IMG/VR virus record: IMGVR_UViG_3300017963_000461
Coordinates: 1-38,920 of that record
DNA: 38,920 nt
Source: a virus
Direction: 5' to 3' (one strand)
Part shown: positions 12,585 to 21,525 of the stretch, one piece after another
Layout: each line of letters begins with the position of its first letter
Position numbering within the stretch: the stretch's first letter is position 1
Translations under genes and position numbers: made by a program
The notes under the pieces: generated by a model
The model's input: only the letters and a program-made list of their open reading frames with translations
Told to the model about the DNA's origin: nothing
Databases searched by the model: none

Positions 12585-14810
12585 ATGCCCAATGAAAAGC
12601 CTGTCGGCCAAAGCAAGTTAACATATTCTGGCGCCCTCAATACTGCTGCTCTAGATAAGAACTGGCGTACTAGGTACACAGACGCAGTAGGCACAATCTC
12701 AGACGTTGGCAAGTGGCGCGAGATGGAGCAAACCTCTGTGATGGTGTCTCTTGGCTCGAGGGCTCTGCTGGGTGTGCTCCAGGGGGTCAACTGGGACTTT
12801 CAGCACCACGAAGACACGCCAGAGCAGATAGTCGAGTATCTGCGTTCTGCCTTTTTCGAGCGCATGGATCGCCCATGGGAAAGCGTGGCAGAGAGCATCT
12901 TTGCTGCTGTGCGCTATGGCTTTGCGCCGCATGAGATCACTCTTTTCACAGAAGGCAACCTAGTTTATCTGCGAGACCTAGGATACCGCCCACCATGGAC
13001 TATTGACCTTTACACTGTCCGCAAGGGCGATAAAGGCTGGATGGAGTGCACCCAGCGCTACTACCGCCCAGACAATATGGGCATTGAAATGGCATTCTTC
13101 GGGCAGCCCGGAGAAGCGGGCAAGGGCTGGCTATTGTGGCCAACTTTCGGAGATAACGGCGGGCCATTGGGTGAGGCATTCTATAGGCCGATATTTGCTA
13201 TCTATGAAGAGTGGGCAGACGCACTGCGCAGGCGGCGCATTGCCGTACAGAAAACCGTTGGCGTGCCGATAGCATTTGTTCGCGAAAACGCCAAGCCTAC
13301 AGAAGACGATCAAGAGGATACCAGAGAAGAGCTAGGCTCTCTGACAACGCACGAAAAAGGCTCTGGTACTATGCCTGCCTGGGTGGAGCGTATCGAATGG
13401 AGCCACCCAGAGCCAGAGAGCATTAGAGCATTGACGGAAGTGCTTGGCGATTGCGACGCCAGGATTGCGCTTGCTTTTGGTGCGCAGTATGCCATCAGAG
13501 GCTTGCTTACCAAATACGGCACACAGTCAGCTGGCGAGACTGACAGCGCGCAGCTTAGCGGGCATCGCCAGTACTTCCTAGACTGGTTATCTCGGCAAGT
13601 GCAGCCGATTGTTGATTGGCTTGTTGACGAAAACTTTGGGCCACAGAAATACTACCCGCAGCTAACTGCGAGCGCTCCAGAAGAGCTGGAGCCTGCAGTG
13701 CTTGTTGACTCAATCGTCAAGGCGTCTGCTGGTGGGGCGCTGATTATCGATAGCGGCATACGCGATAACGTACGCAATTCTCTCAAGCTGGAGCCAGAGG
13801 GAGCAGAAGCGCAAGCAGCTCTAGCAGAAAAAGAAGAGCGCGCAGCTGCTCTACAGGGTGCATTGCAGAAGAGCAACACAGAGCCAGAAAACGACAAAGA
13901 CGAAGACGACGACGAAACACCAGAGATGACAGGTTGCCACTGCAACTTGCTTGAGTTTCAGGGTGAGGGCCTGCGGGCGCCTCCTAAGCCAGGCGGGCAG
14001 CAGCGGCGCACTGGCCCAAATGGTAGGGACTTGTCAAAGCTAGAAAGGCTTGTGCGCTGGAATAGCATTGAAATGACTCTAGACAGCAGCAAGGCCAGCA
14101 TGAAACAAATGCTGATGGATGCTAGAGAGCAAGTGGCCCGTGAAATGCTCAAGCATGCAGACGCGCAGCAGTGGGAGACTTCTGCAGAGCTGGCCAAGGT
14201 GCTGCAGAAGTACAAGGCACCAGCAGCGCTAAAGAAGCGCATCAAGCGCAGTATTGATGCTCAATTGCAGCATGTCGTCAATGTAGCGCAAGACACAGTT
14301 GACAGTGAGCGAGAGCAGCAGACTGGTACTGAGTTTGCCATACAGCCAACAGCTGACAGCTTTAGCGACGTCTATACAGATGAAGCCACAGAGGAATCAA
14401 TTGCTGATACTCGAGTACAGCTTGTCAGAGCTGCCCTGTCTATTACCGCGCCTACACGCTCTGAGATTATGTCTCTGTTACGGGAAGCAACTGCAGAGCT
14501 TAGTGCAAGTCAAGCAGACGCAACCGCCACACTGGCGACAACTGAGGTTTTCGCTCGAGCACGAGCAGAGCGCGCGCAGGAAATTGTTGACAGAACTGGC
14601 AGACAGCCAGATGCAGTGTACTACAGCGCTATCCTAGACGCTAATACCTGCGACCCATGCTTTTTGGCAGATCAGCAGTTTGGGCAGCTGACAGGTGAGC
14701 CTATCCAATTCGATAGCGCCACCATGGCTGAGTATATGCCGCCTTATCAGCGCTGCGAGGGCGGCGTGCGTTGCCGCTGCCAGCTAATCTTTGATTGGGG
14801 AGGTGCATAA
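12585..14810 (+). CDS. Portal protein fused to MuF-like head domain
   Basis: The 741-aa protein has two parts. Residues 1 to about 420 follow the Mu gp29-like (DUF935) portal pattern, including SVAESIFAAVRYGFAPHEI and RRRRIAVQKTVGVP. The portal forms the ring through which DNA enters. After an acidic linker (DKDEDDDE) comes a helical region, and residues about 660-741 carry a MuF-type signature: SAILDANTCDPC, then a Cys-containing RCRCQL end. In Mu these are separate genes. The ATG has GGAGGGG upstream, and the stop overlaps the protease start. A fusion gives a fixed ratio of both parts in the head. Confidence 0.85.
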   Translation: MPNEKPVGQSKLTYSGALNTAALDKNWRTRYTDAVGTISDVGKWREMEQTSVMVSLGSRALLGVLQGVNWDFQHHEDTPEQIVEYLRSAFFERMDRPWESVAESIFAAVRYGFAPHEITLFTEGNLVYLRDLGYRPPWTIDLYTVRKGDKGWMECTQRYYRPDNMGIEMAFFGQPGEAGKGWLLWPTFGDNGGPLGEAFYRPIFAIYEEWADALRRRRIAVQKTVGVPIAFVRENAKPTEDDQEDTREELGSLTTHEKGSGTMPAWVERIEWSHPEPESIRALTEVLGDCDARIALAFGAQYAIRGLLTKYGTQSAGETDSAQLSGHRQYFLDWLSRQVQPIVDWLVDENFGPQKYYPQLTASAPEELEPAVLVDSIVKASAGGALIIDSGIRDNVRNSLKLEPEGAEAQAALAEKEERAAALQGALQKSNTEPENDKDEDDDETPEMTGCHCNLLEFQGEGLRAPPKPGGQQRRTGPNGRDLSKLERLVRWNSIEMTLDSSKASMKQMLMDAREQVAREMLKHADAQQWETSAELAKVLQKYKAPAALKKRIKRSIDAQLQHVVNVAQDTVDSEREQQTGTEFAIQPTADSFSDVYTDEATEESIADTRVQLVRAALSITAPTRSEIMSLLREATAELSASQADATATLATTEVFARARAERAQEIVDRTGRQPDAVYYSAILDANTCDPCFLADQQFGQLTGEPIQFDSATMAEYMPPYQRCEGGVRCRCQLIFDWGGA

Positions 14811-15898
14811 TGTCTCTACTGACATCAGAAGCACTCGAGATCAAGTTTAACAAGTACCAGGGCAAAGATATCAAGCGCCACCCGATATTGCCGCTGCGCA
14901 AGTTTGAGAAAGGCGAGAGAGAGATTGACATCACTAATGATGTGCTCGAGGCAATGGCGGCAAACCTGAAGATCAGGCGCCCCATCACTATTGCCCACCC
15001 TGACCTTGATAGCGCAGAAGCGGTAGGTTGGATGGTGCCTGGCACTGCAGAGGTTAGCGCGTTTGGAGACAGCAAGGCGCTCTATGTCGGTGTTGAGTGG
15101 AGCGAGCAAGCAAAAGAGGCGATCGAGTCTAGGAAGTATGGTTACATCAGCCCAGTCTTTTCAATGGATACAAAAAACGAGACTGGAGACGATATCGGCC
15201 CGGCTTTGCTTGCTGCTGGCCTGACAAACAACCCGCACTGGAGCGAAGACCAGCCAGAGTTGTGGGCTCAGTTTACAAGCTACATTGACAAGAACAATGA
15301 TCCAGGAATGTTTGACCCCCTTGATGATACGTTAATGAAAACCAAAGCAGATCCGGCGAGTGACGCCGATCCTATTAACCCTGAGAAGGAGAAAGAAGAA
15401 ATGGAGAAATTGGAACAGGCAGAAGCCCGTATCCAAGAGCTAGAGGCGTCTATTGCCGAGTTGACGGCAGAGTCTGAAAAGCTTGCGGCTGCTAAGGCTG
15501 ATGCGGACAAGCAGATCGAGCAATTCACTGCAGAGGCAGAGAATCGCAACGATCTGGAGGCGCAGGTGAAGAAACTGCAGGGAGAGGCTCTGCTGAAAAA
15601 GTACGAGTCCAAGCTGCGGCCAAAGCACCTCGAGGTTGACGGCAAGCCCTCGTGGCTGCATGAGCTGGCTTTCAGTGACCCGGATCAATTCGAGCGCTCT
15701 GTAAGCCTTATCGATGAGCCTGAGAGTGACAATAGTGTTGCTGCCGGCTCTGACAACACTGAGCCTGCGGTGCAGTTGACTGCGCGTGAGCAGGCGCACA
15801 AGTTTGCCAGTGAGGAAGCTGATAAAGTGGATGCCAAGTTGGCTGCCCATGTTTTCAAGACTTCTTTTGAGGCAAAGCTGAAAGAGCTGGAGGGCTAA
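14810..15898 (+). CDS. Mu I-like head protease with scaffold domain
   Basis: The 362-aa protein matches Mu-type I protein, a capsid maturation protease. Residues 1-150 carry the conserved core: PITIAHPDLD, a later SRKYGYISPVF, and GLTNNPHW. A linker follows, then a coiled coil from about residue 198 that acts as scaffold. The C-terminus is charged. It lies between the portal and the decoration and capsid genes, the Mu order. The ATG makes a TAATG junction with the portal stop and has GGGGAGG upstream. An internal start gives the scaffold alone (separate entry). Confidence 0.85.
   Translation: MSLLTSEALEIKFNKYQGKDIKRHPILPLRKFEKGEREIDITNDVLEAMAANLKIRRPITIAHPDLDSAEAVGWMVPGTAEVSAFGDSKALYVGVEWSEQAKEAIESRKYGYISPVFSMDTKNETGDDIGPALLAAGLTNNPHWSEDQPELWAQFTSYIDKNNDPGMFDPLDDTLMKTKADPASDADPINPEKEKEEMEKLEQAEARIQELEASIAELTAESEKLAAAKADADKQIEQFTAEAENRNDLEAQVKKLQGEALLKKYESKLRPKHLEVDGKPSWLHELAFSDPDQFERSVSLIDEPESDNSVAAGSDNTEPAVQLTAREQAHKFASEEADKVDAKLAAHVFKTSFEAKLKELEG
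15401..15898 (+). CDS. Internally initiated scaffold protein (Mu Z-like)
   Basis: An in-frame ATG at 15401 has a strong GAAGGAG ribosome site eight bases upstream, inside the protease gene. It would produce a separate 165-aa protein made of the coiled-coil scaffold region only. In Mu and lambda the scaffold is made this way from inside the protease gene. Production from this start is inferred from the ribosome site and family precedent. Confidence 0.65.
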   Translation: MEKLEQAEARIQELEASIAELTAESEKLAAAKADADKQIEQFTAEAENRNDLEAQVKKLQGEALLKKYESKLRPKHLEVDGKPSWLHELAFSDPDQFERSVSLIDEPESDNSVAAGSDNTEPAVQLTAREQAHKFASEEADKVDAKLAAHVFKTSFEAKLKELEG

Positions 15899-15901
15899 GA
15901 A

Positions 15902-16285
15902 ATGGGAAAGCCACTGCGACAAGTAGACGTTATTTCGTTTGTTGCTGGTGCAGCTGTGGAGCGTGGTGACGTTCTGCAGCTTGATGCCACTGGAAACTAC
16001 CCGAAGGCCATCAAGACTGCTGCTGATACCGATGTGGTGCTTGGCGTGGCGTTGTCTGATGCTGCCTCGGGTCAGAATGTGCCTGTTAGCGTGGCGCGCG
16101 GCATTTATACGCTCCGTGCTGGCGCTGCAATTGCTGAAGAGGCAAAGGTCGCTCCCACCACGGATGGTGAGATCAAGACCGCCGCTTCTGCCGACGAAGC
16201 TTTTGGCGTAGCTCTTGAGGCTGCGTCGGCTGCTGATGACGAAATTCGAGTGCTGGCCTTTATGGGCACTCAGTTGCTGGCGTAA
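15902..16285 (+). CDS. Capsid decoration protein (DUF2190-like)
   Basis: The 127-aa, Ala-rich beta protein has the layout of phage capsid cement proteins: VAGAAVERGDVLQLDATGNY near the start, GVALSDAASGQNVPV in the middle, and an RVLAF end. Such proteins stabilise the expanded head. It lies between the protease/scaffold and the major capsid gene, where this family normally occurs. Confidence 0.75.
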   Translation: MGKPLRQVDVISFVAGAAVERGDVLQLDATGNYPKAIKTAADTDVVLGVALSDAASGQNVPVSVARGIYTLRAGAAIAEEAKVAPTTDGEIKTAASADEAFGVALEAASAADDEIRVLAFMGTQLLA

Positions 16286-16298
16286 GGAGGATTAAGTT

Positions 16299-17267
16299 AT
16301 GGGACTTTCGCAAGCACAGTTGGGCCCGGTTGATCCAGTCCTTACCGAGCACGCGCGGCGTATTGCGCCTGTCAAGTTTGTGGCAGACGAAGTGTTTCCG
16401 CCGCTGATGGTCAATGAGGAAAAGGGCCAGATCACTGTCTGGGACAAGACGAATCTGATGGTGCCGGATGACGCACAGCGCGCGATTGGTGCTGTGGCGC
16501 AGGAAGGGCAGAGCCCAGAGCCTTCCTACCTGAGCTACAGCTGCGGTGTGCATAGCAAGAAAGACTTGCTGACGCAGCGTGAGCTTCGCATTGCTGGTGC
16601 CCAGGGCTTGGGCGCAGAACAGCTGCGCTTCAACAAGACGCAAAAGCTGGTAGAGCAGCTGATGCTGCTTCGTGAGAAGGATTTGGCGGACAAGCTGAAC
16701 GCTACTGCCAATTATGAGACTTCTTACAGCACCACGCTCACTACCACTTGGGCGGACACTGGCGGCACTCCGATTAGTGATATTGAGACTGCCATCAAGC
16801 AGTTGTCCAGCGGCGGCATTTTCCCGAATGCTGCTATCATGGACTATGATGTCTGGGTGACGCTTGCGCGGCACTCTGACATGCTGGACATGCTCAAGTA
16901 CACCAATAAGGGCAAGATGGACGAGTCCGGTTTTATGTCAATCTTTGGGCTCAAGCCAATTGTCCCGAAGGTGCGGCATAACGCTGCAGGCACCATGACC
17001 AGTACCTGGGGCGATAGCTGTATCATCGCTTATATCCAGGGCCTGGGCGAGGTGCAGGATCCGAACAGCCCGAATACTGACGCCACTTTCGGTCGCACGC
17101 TTCTGTGTGAGCCGTTCAGTGTGGTGGAGTATGAGGCGCGGGACCGTGACCATCGTGGCGCCAGCTGGATTGAGGTTGAAATCGGTTTCAAGCACCAGTT
17201 TATCGGTGTAGACAACGTGACTGATGGTGATAGCATTGCCGGTTATTTGATCGACAACGCTATCTAA
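16299..17267 (+). CDS. Major capsid protein
   Basis: The 322-aa product follows the decoration protein and has a very strong ribosome site (TAAGGAGG). It shows features of HK97-fold capsid proteins: an N-terminal arm, a helical spine around LVEQLMLLREKDLADKLN, and an alternating beta-rich C-terminal half with NAAIMDYDVWVTLARH and VVEYEARD. A GC hairpin follows, as expected for a highly expressed gene. The assignment rests on position, size and pattern. Confidence 0.85.
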   Translation: MGLSQAQLGPVDPVLTEHARRIAPVKFVADEVFPPLMVNEEKGQITVWDKTNLMVPDDAQRAIGAVAQEGQSPEPSYLSYSCGVHSKKDLLTQRELRIAGAQGLGAEQLRFNKTQKLVEQLMLLREKDLADKLNATANYETSYSTTLTTTWADTGGTPISDIETAIKQLSSGGIFPNAAIMDYDVWVTLARHSDMLDMLKYTNKGKMDESGFMSIFGLKPIVPKVRHNAAGTMTSTWGDSCIIAYIQGLGEVQDPNSPNTDATFGRTLLCEPFSVVEYEARDRDHRGASWIEVEIGFKHQFIGVDNVTDGDSIAGYLIDNAI

Positions 17268-17281
17268 ACAATTTGCTGCCC

Positions 17282-17308
17282 CCCCCCTGGCAGTGATTGC
17301 CAGGGGGG
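17282..17308 (+). terminator. Strong hairpin after the capsid gene
   Basis: An 11-bp perfect stem (17282-17292 with 17298-17308) closes a GTGAT loop directly after the capsid stop. There is no U-tract, so it may be a partial terminator or a 3' stabiliser that raises capsid mRNA relative to downstream genes. Nine C residues in a row begin at 17279. Confidence 0.55.
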
Positions 17309-17332
17309 TGGTGGCCCGAAAGGGTTAATACG

Positions 17333-17545
17333 ATGAAAGCGAAATGGAACGGTGGAGGAAATTTGAAGGTTGGTGCAAAGCTTTACCCGCCTGGCTCCAC
17401 TGTGGATCTGCCTGCTGGTTTTCTTGACGGATTAAGCGACAAGCAAAAGGCGCAGTTTGAGCCGATTGCAGAGCCTGCGGCGGCTGAGCCTAAGCCAAAG
17501 AGGCGCGGGCGCCCGAAGAAAGTAGCTGAAGAGCTGGAGGATTGA
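17333..17545 (+). CDS. Small head protein with basic AT-hook-like motif, 70 aa
   Basis: The N-terminal 40 residues look like a small beta domain (GGNLKVGAKLYPPGSTVDL). The C-terminal tail has Pro-Ala repeats and KRRGRPKK, an AT-hook-like DNA-binding motif, before an acidic end. The ATG at 17333 is preferred over an upstream GTG within the hairpin region. It lies between capsid and connector genes and could contact packaged DNA. Confidence 0.6.
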   Translation: MKAKWNGGGNLKVGAKLYPPGSTVDLPAGFLDGLSDKQKAQFEPIAEPAAAEPKPKRRGRPKKVAEELED

Positions 17546-17551
17546 TAGCAG

Positions 17552-18007
17552 ATGGCTCAGAATACCTTTGACGTAACAGCCGCTGTGGTGCTCAAGCATC
17601 TGGCACAATTTAGCGTTACAAATGTTACGCTGCCAGGTACAAACGACATTACAGACGAATGGATCCCATTGGCCGCTGGAGAGATAGAAGACGCTGGCCA
17701 AGAGGGCGGCTTTGATTTCTCAGAGGTTGACAGTACAAATGAGCCAGACGCCTATTACATTCTGCGACATTTGCTAGCACTTCGGGCAGCTCTGCACTAC
17801 TTGGCAGCGGCTGGTCATGCTGTAGGGGAAGGCTTGCTTAAGGCCCGTTGGGACAAGACAGAAAAAAAGCTTGACGATATCCGCTCTGGGCGCAGGGTAG
17901 CGCAGATGACTGTTACGGATGGAGCACAAGGGCTAGTCTTTTACCATGGGACTGATAGCGACGATGATCTAGATGATTATCGCGCGCAGTATGATGATCC
18001 GCTATGA
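17552..18007 (+). CDS. Probable head-tail connector protein, 151 aa
   Basis: The position directly after the capsid genes and before the Mu G-like tail completion gene is that of a head-completion or connector protein. The sequence is mixed helical, with ILRHLLALRAALHYLAAAGHA and an Asp-rich C-terminus (DDDLDDYRAQYDD). No exact family is recognised, so the role rests on gene order. It overlaps the next gene by four bases. Confidence 0.55.
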   Translation: MAQNTFDVTAAVVLKHLAQFSVTNVTLPGTNDITDEWIPLAAGEIEDAGQEGGFDFSEVDSTNEPDAYYILRHLLALRAALHYLAAAGHAVGEGLLKARWDKTEKKLDDIRSGRRVAQMTVTDGAQGLVFYHGTDSDDDLDDYRAQYDDPL

Positions 18008-18519
18008 GCGTAGGACTTAGGCTAGAAGTGCTAGGCACTCCGAATATCACCAGAGGCATGGAAAGCCTTATGCAGCATCTTGGCAAAGATCTAAAGCCAA
18101 TGTTCGAGGCGATTCAGTCCTGGTGGTACAATTGGCAAGCGGAGATATTTGCTGGTGAGGGATCTTCGCTTGGGAGCAGCTGGGCGCCACTGTCAGAGAA
18201 GTATGCCAAGTGGAAAGCCAAAGCTGCTCCGGGGCGCCCTATTCTCGAGTTGACTGGTAGGCTGGCAAATGCGATGGCAGGTGCAAAGAGCGAGGGCGCT
18301 TGGGAAGACATCAAAAAGCGAGAGATGCGGCTAGGCATTGAAGGTATACCATACTGGGCTGCGCACAACTTTGGCTTTGAGACAATACCACAGCGCAAGT
18401 ATATCGACACTACAAAGCGTGCTCTTGTCATGCTGGACAAGGATATGCAAGAGGTGCTCGCAGACGCCAAGCGCAAAATTCTAGGCGCAATGGGTGGCCC
18501 TGGAGGGCTGGCCAGATGA
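18004..18519 (+). CDS. Mu gpG-like virion morphogenesis / tail completion protein
   Basis: The 171-aa protein fits the phage virion morphogenesis family. It has a helical N-terminus, then WAPLSEKYAKWKAK, ILELTGRLANAM and a C-terminal HNFGFETIPQRKYID motif. The last motif (GxxxPxR followed by an aromatic) is characteristic. These proteins join head and tail late in assembly. It overlaps both neighbours by four bases. Confidence 0.8.
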   Translation: MSVGLRLEVLGTPNITRGMESLMQHLGKDLKPMFEAIQSWWYNWQAEIFAGEGSSLGSSWAPLSEKYAKWKAKAAPGRPILELTGRLANAMAGAKSEGAWEDIKKREMRLGIEGIPYWAAHNFGFETIPQRKYIDTTKRALVMLDKDMQEVLADAKRKILGAMGGPGGLAR

Positions 18520-19334
18520 CACTAGCTCTAAAGCAAGGCCCGGAAAATGTGCTTGATGCTCTCAAGTATTACCTTGCTGGTGAGCTGCCATCTGATATCA
18601 GCACTGCTAATGCTACTACTAGCGCTACATTGACTGCGTATCTGAAGGGCCCCTATACATATGATGGGTCAAAAATAATTAGCATTACTAGAAATAATGC
18701 ATCATCGCCGTGCGAGTTTGAGCCTGGGGCCCAGGCATACACTCCTGATGCTCTTGCAACTGCAATCAATGACCAGTGGTCGGGCGATGGAGAGGGGAAT
18801 TGCAACTCAGAAATCATTGCTACTACAGCAATGAACGGAAACTATTTACAACTGTACTCTCTTGCTCGAGGGACTGTTGGCAGCTTAAAGGCAGAGGATA
18901 CAACTGGTAATGCTGTTCTCGGTTGGAATGGCGGCTTCACTGACAACTATTACCCATTGCGGGATTTCGCAGAAATAGAAATCCAATACGAGAACATAGA
19001 GCCGCTTGCCTACCCTGCGATCCATTTACGCTGTGACGCAATCAATGAGGAAATAGGCTTTCCTCAGATGAGAGCTTACAGTGTCAACATGCGCGTGTTC
19101 GAGGTATCACCTCTCCCGCCGCCAGCCAATGTATTAGGGGTGCAGCTGGCGCGATACACGCGCATTATTGCAAACCTGCTGCTGCCTGCTTCTGGCTCGC
19201 GCAGTTTGAACGATCAAGTAAATGCTATACAGCTAGCGAATATTGCACCGCTGCGGCTGATTGAGACGGACAGCGGCGCACAGTACAGGGCTTACGTGGA
19301 CTTCTCGCTCGAAGTCCAGGTCCAGGAGGATTAA
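18516..19334 (+). CDS. Tail terminator-region protein, 272 aa
   Basis: The gene lies between the tail completion and tail tube genes, where tail terminators are found. The N- and C-terminal parts would form the core. In the middle (about residues 50-130) there is an apparent inserted beta module: IISITRNNAS, TPDALATAIND, a Cys pair, then a GNYLQLYSL strand. A comparable pattern recurs inside the hub protein at 24644-27082. The tail terminator role is inferred from order. Confidence 0.55.
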   Translation: MTLALKQGPENVLDALKYYLAGELPSDISTANATTSATLTAYLKGPYTYDGSKIISITRNNASSPCEFEPGAQAYTPDALATAINDQWSGDGEGNCNSEIIATTAMNGNYLQLYSLARGTVGSLKAEDTTGNAVLGWNGGFTDNYYPLRDFAEIEIQYENIEPLAYPAIHLRCDAINEEIGFPQMRAYSVNMRVFEVSPLPPPANVLGVQLARYTRIIANLLLPASGSRSLNDQVNAIQLANIAPLRLIETDSGAQYRAYVDFSLEVQVQED

Positions 19335-19336
19335 GA

Positions 19337-20548
19337 ATGCCCGGAACAAAGCCAATCGGGCCTGGCGTGCTTTATGTCAAAGCGGAGTCTACGGCCTTTA
19401 CCTTTGAAGCCTTTACGGCAACAGATGCGATCCGCCATATGGGTGTGCCTGCGATTGGTGGGCACACCAGGGAACGGATTGACCTCGAGTTGTCTAGGGG
19501 CGATCGTGGCCGCTTCCATGAAGTGCTGGGGCGGTATAATGATGTAGAATTCACTGTAGAGATCCCTATGTATGGCGAGGGCGCTGCTGGGACTGCGGTG
19601 CCTGCGAGAAAAGCTCTGCTCGAGAGCGGCGCTGGGCTGAGCGAAGTAGTCTCTGGTGGAACTAGCGTTACGTATGAAAGTGATGTAGCTAATCCCAGTG
19701 CCACTTGCTCAATGTACTATGTAGACAGGGAAGGCATATTAGGGCAATACCTTATCGGGTGTATTGTCACAACTGTTGGTGTGGAGCTTGATAAAGAGGC
19801 TGCACCTAAGTTTGTGCTCTCAGGAATGGCTGCTAGGAAGTGGGAATTTTTTAAGACCACTCTTGGCGGTGCTCTAGATGCGAATGCTGGTACTACCAGT
19901 ATGACCATGGCTGATGATTTCGCTATCCTGACTGGTGATGAAAGCACTGCAAGTGTAAGTGGGCTCGAGATTTACGTCAAGATTGACGATGAAATTATTA
20001 AAATCACTGCTTACAACCGCAGTACAAATGCTGCCACGATTGAGCGCGAGCAATTTGGTACAAGCGCTGCAGCCCATGATAATGGTGATGTTGTAACGCC
20101 ATACGCGGAAGCTCCTACATACCAAGAGGGCGGCGTCATTAATGGCCCGCATGACTGGACTGTGAGCGATGGCAGCGCGGTTAACCTGACAAAGCTTAGT
20201 TACAGCTTGGCTACGGGCAGGGCTTTTGACCAGCTCTCGAGCGGAAGTGCTGCAAGCAGCGCTCTGCACAATGAGATGCTAGACGGCACTGGCTCTCTGA
20301 GCTTTATCCTGGACAACACCAGGAATGATTATTTCTACAACTTGGACACTGGCACAGAGATTGACTTGGCTGTGACTGTAGGCGCAACGGCTGGTAGTAT
20401 TTTTACTATCAACCTTGACAAGGTGCGCTTGATCGACCCTGTGCCCAAGGAGTTAGAACGCAACACGATTGCAGAAGTGACGTGCAATTTTAGGACGCGG
20501 GATACCGCAACGGCCCTACAGGGGCAACTGCAAATTGTAGAGACTTAG
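19337..20548 (+). CDS. Major tail tube protein
   Basis: The 403-aa, beta-rich product follows the terminator-region gene and has a strong ribosome site. The N-terminal part holds GPGVLYVKAEST and ELSRGDRGRFHEVLGRYNDV, and the later half has another beta region with NDYFYNLDTGTEIDL. The length suggests two tube-like domains or one tube domain plus an added beta domain. It is followed after 12 bases by a signal-peptide protein. Confidence 0.7.
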   Translation: MPGTKPIGPGVLYVKAESTAFTFEAFTATDAIRHMGVPAIGGHTRERIDLELSRGDRGRFHEVLGRYNDVEFTVEIPMYGEGAAGTAVPARKALLESGAGLSEVVSGGTSVTYESDVANPSATCSMYYVDREGILGQYLIGCIVTTVGVELDKEAAPKFVLSGMAARKWEFFKTTLGGALDANAGTTSMTMADDFAILTGDESTASVSGLEIYVKIDDEIIKITAYNRSTNAATIEREQFGTSAAAHDNGDVVTPYAEAPTYQEGGVINGPHDWTVSDGSAVNLTKLSYSLATGRAFDQLSSGSAASSALHNEMLDGTGSLSFILDNTRNDYFYNLDTGTEIDLAVTVGATAGSIFTINLDKVRLIDPVPKELERNTIAEVTCNFRTRDTATALQGQLQIVET

Positions 20549-20560
20549 GAGGATACGGAA

Positions 20561-20983
20561 ATGAGTAAGATGAAATGGTTTGTGGTGGCCGGAGTGGGGC
20601 TTTTCCTTGTTTCGGCAGTGGCTTTCGGAGCGTATTATCACAAAAGCTCTCTGAAGGTGCGCAGGTGGCTTACGGTTGGAACGACAACTCCAACTGGAGA
20701 AATCACCTCGAAAACGGACGGTACAGAGGATATGTATTCCGGCGTCACGAGTGGTGATGTCGAATCATTCAAGGTCGATAAAGATGGAGATCTGACGGCT
20801 GTTGGCGGTGTGTTCTCTGGTGCGCTTATTCTGCCGCAGAAAACTGCAGATGCTTGTACTGAAACTGGGTATACTGAGGGTTCTGTCTTTTGGAATTCTA
20901 CTAGCAACTATCCCTGTTTCTGCGGCGGCAATGATGGAACAACTGACCTAAAGTTTAACGACAACAGCACCGCTTGCTTCTAG
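20561..20983 (+). CDS. Exported fibre-like protein, 140 aa
   Basis: An N-terminal signal peptide (about residues 7-24, basic start, hydrophobic core, AFGA before the cut) leads a beta-type sequence. The C-terminus resembles short tail-fibre ends: TEGSVFWNSTSNY, CFCGG and a final CF. Signal peptides are unexpected on virion proteins, which assemble in the cytoplasm. It lies between tail tube and tail chaperone genes with its own GGAGGATACGG ribosome site. It shares the signal style with the genes at 27092, 27617 and 28279. Export with a role at the host surface is inferred. Confidence 0.65.
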   Translation: MSKMKWFVVAGVGLFLVSAVAFGAYYHKSSLKVRRWLTVGTTTPTGEITSKTDGTEDMYSGVTSGDVESFKVDKDGDLTAVGGVFSGALILPQKTADACTETGYTEGSVFWNSTSNYPCFCGGNDGTTDLKFNDNSTACF

Positions 20984-21012
20984 CACCTGCTTGGCAGGAG
21001 AAAGGCTGCGCC

Positions 21013-21525
21013 ATGGGCGCCAAGCTGATTACCACGTTTGAGATGCAGATAACAGATCCAGCTGGAGGCGATACTGGATGGAGCTTTTCTGTCAAAGTCC
21101 CACCGCTGGAAGTAGTAGAGCGCCTAGACAGTCTGCATGCAGACTTTAGAGCGCAGCAAGAAAGAGCTGCAGCACGTATGGCAAAGACTCGAGCAGTATT
21201 AGACTCTGCAGAAGAGCTGGACAACCCAGAGGCAATCAAGAGCAATAAAAAGCTGATTGCCAAGCTCATGGAAAGCGCAGACGAAGATACTATCTTGGCC
21301 ATGCAAGCAGAGCCGTCATTCGCTATGCAATGCGAGTGTGCCAAGGAAATAGAGCCGTATTGCAGCCCGCCGCGTGGGCTGACAGATGATTCAAACAATG
21401 AATACACCTGGAAGCGCATGCAGGCGGACAACCCGCCGTACGCGGCTGCTGTGCTTTATCGGGCGGCGCGGGAAGTGCTGGATCGCACTGTGGGCCAGAA
21501 GGGACTGGTGGAGTTAAAAAACTAA
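21013..21525 (+). CDS. Tail assembly chaperone (lambda G-like)
   Basis: The 170-aa protein lies between the tail tube and tape measure genes, the usual place of tail chaperones. It is largely helical and charged (SLHADFRAQQERAAARMAK), and ends at a canonical slippery site. The start at 21013 has AGGAGAAAGG upstream; longer frames begin in the previous gene's tail. Chaperones of this type coat the tape measure during tail assembly and are absent from the virion. Confidence 0.75.
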   Translation: MGAKLITTFEMQITDPAGGDTGWSFSVKVPPLEVVERLDSLHADFRAQQERAAARMAKTRAVLDSAEELDNPEAIKSNKKLIAKLMESADEDTILAMQAEPSFAMQCECAKEIEPYCSPPRGLTDDSNNEYTWKRMQADNPPYAAAVLYRAAREVLDRTVGQKGLVELKN

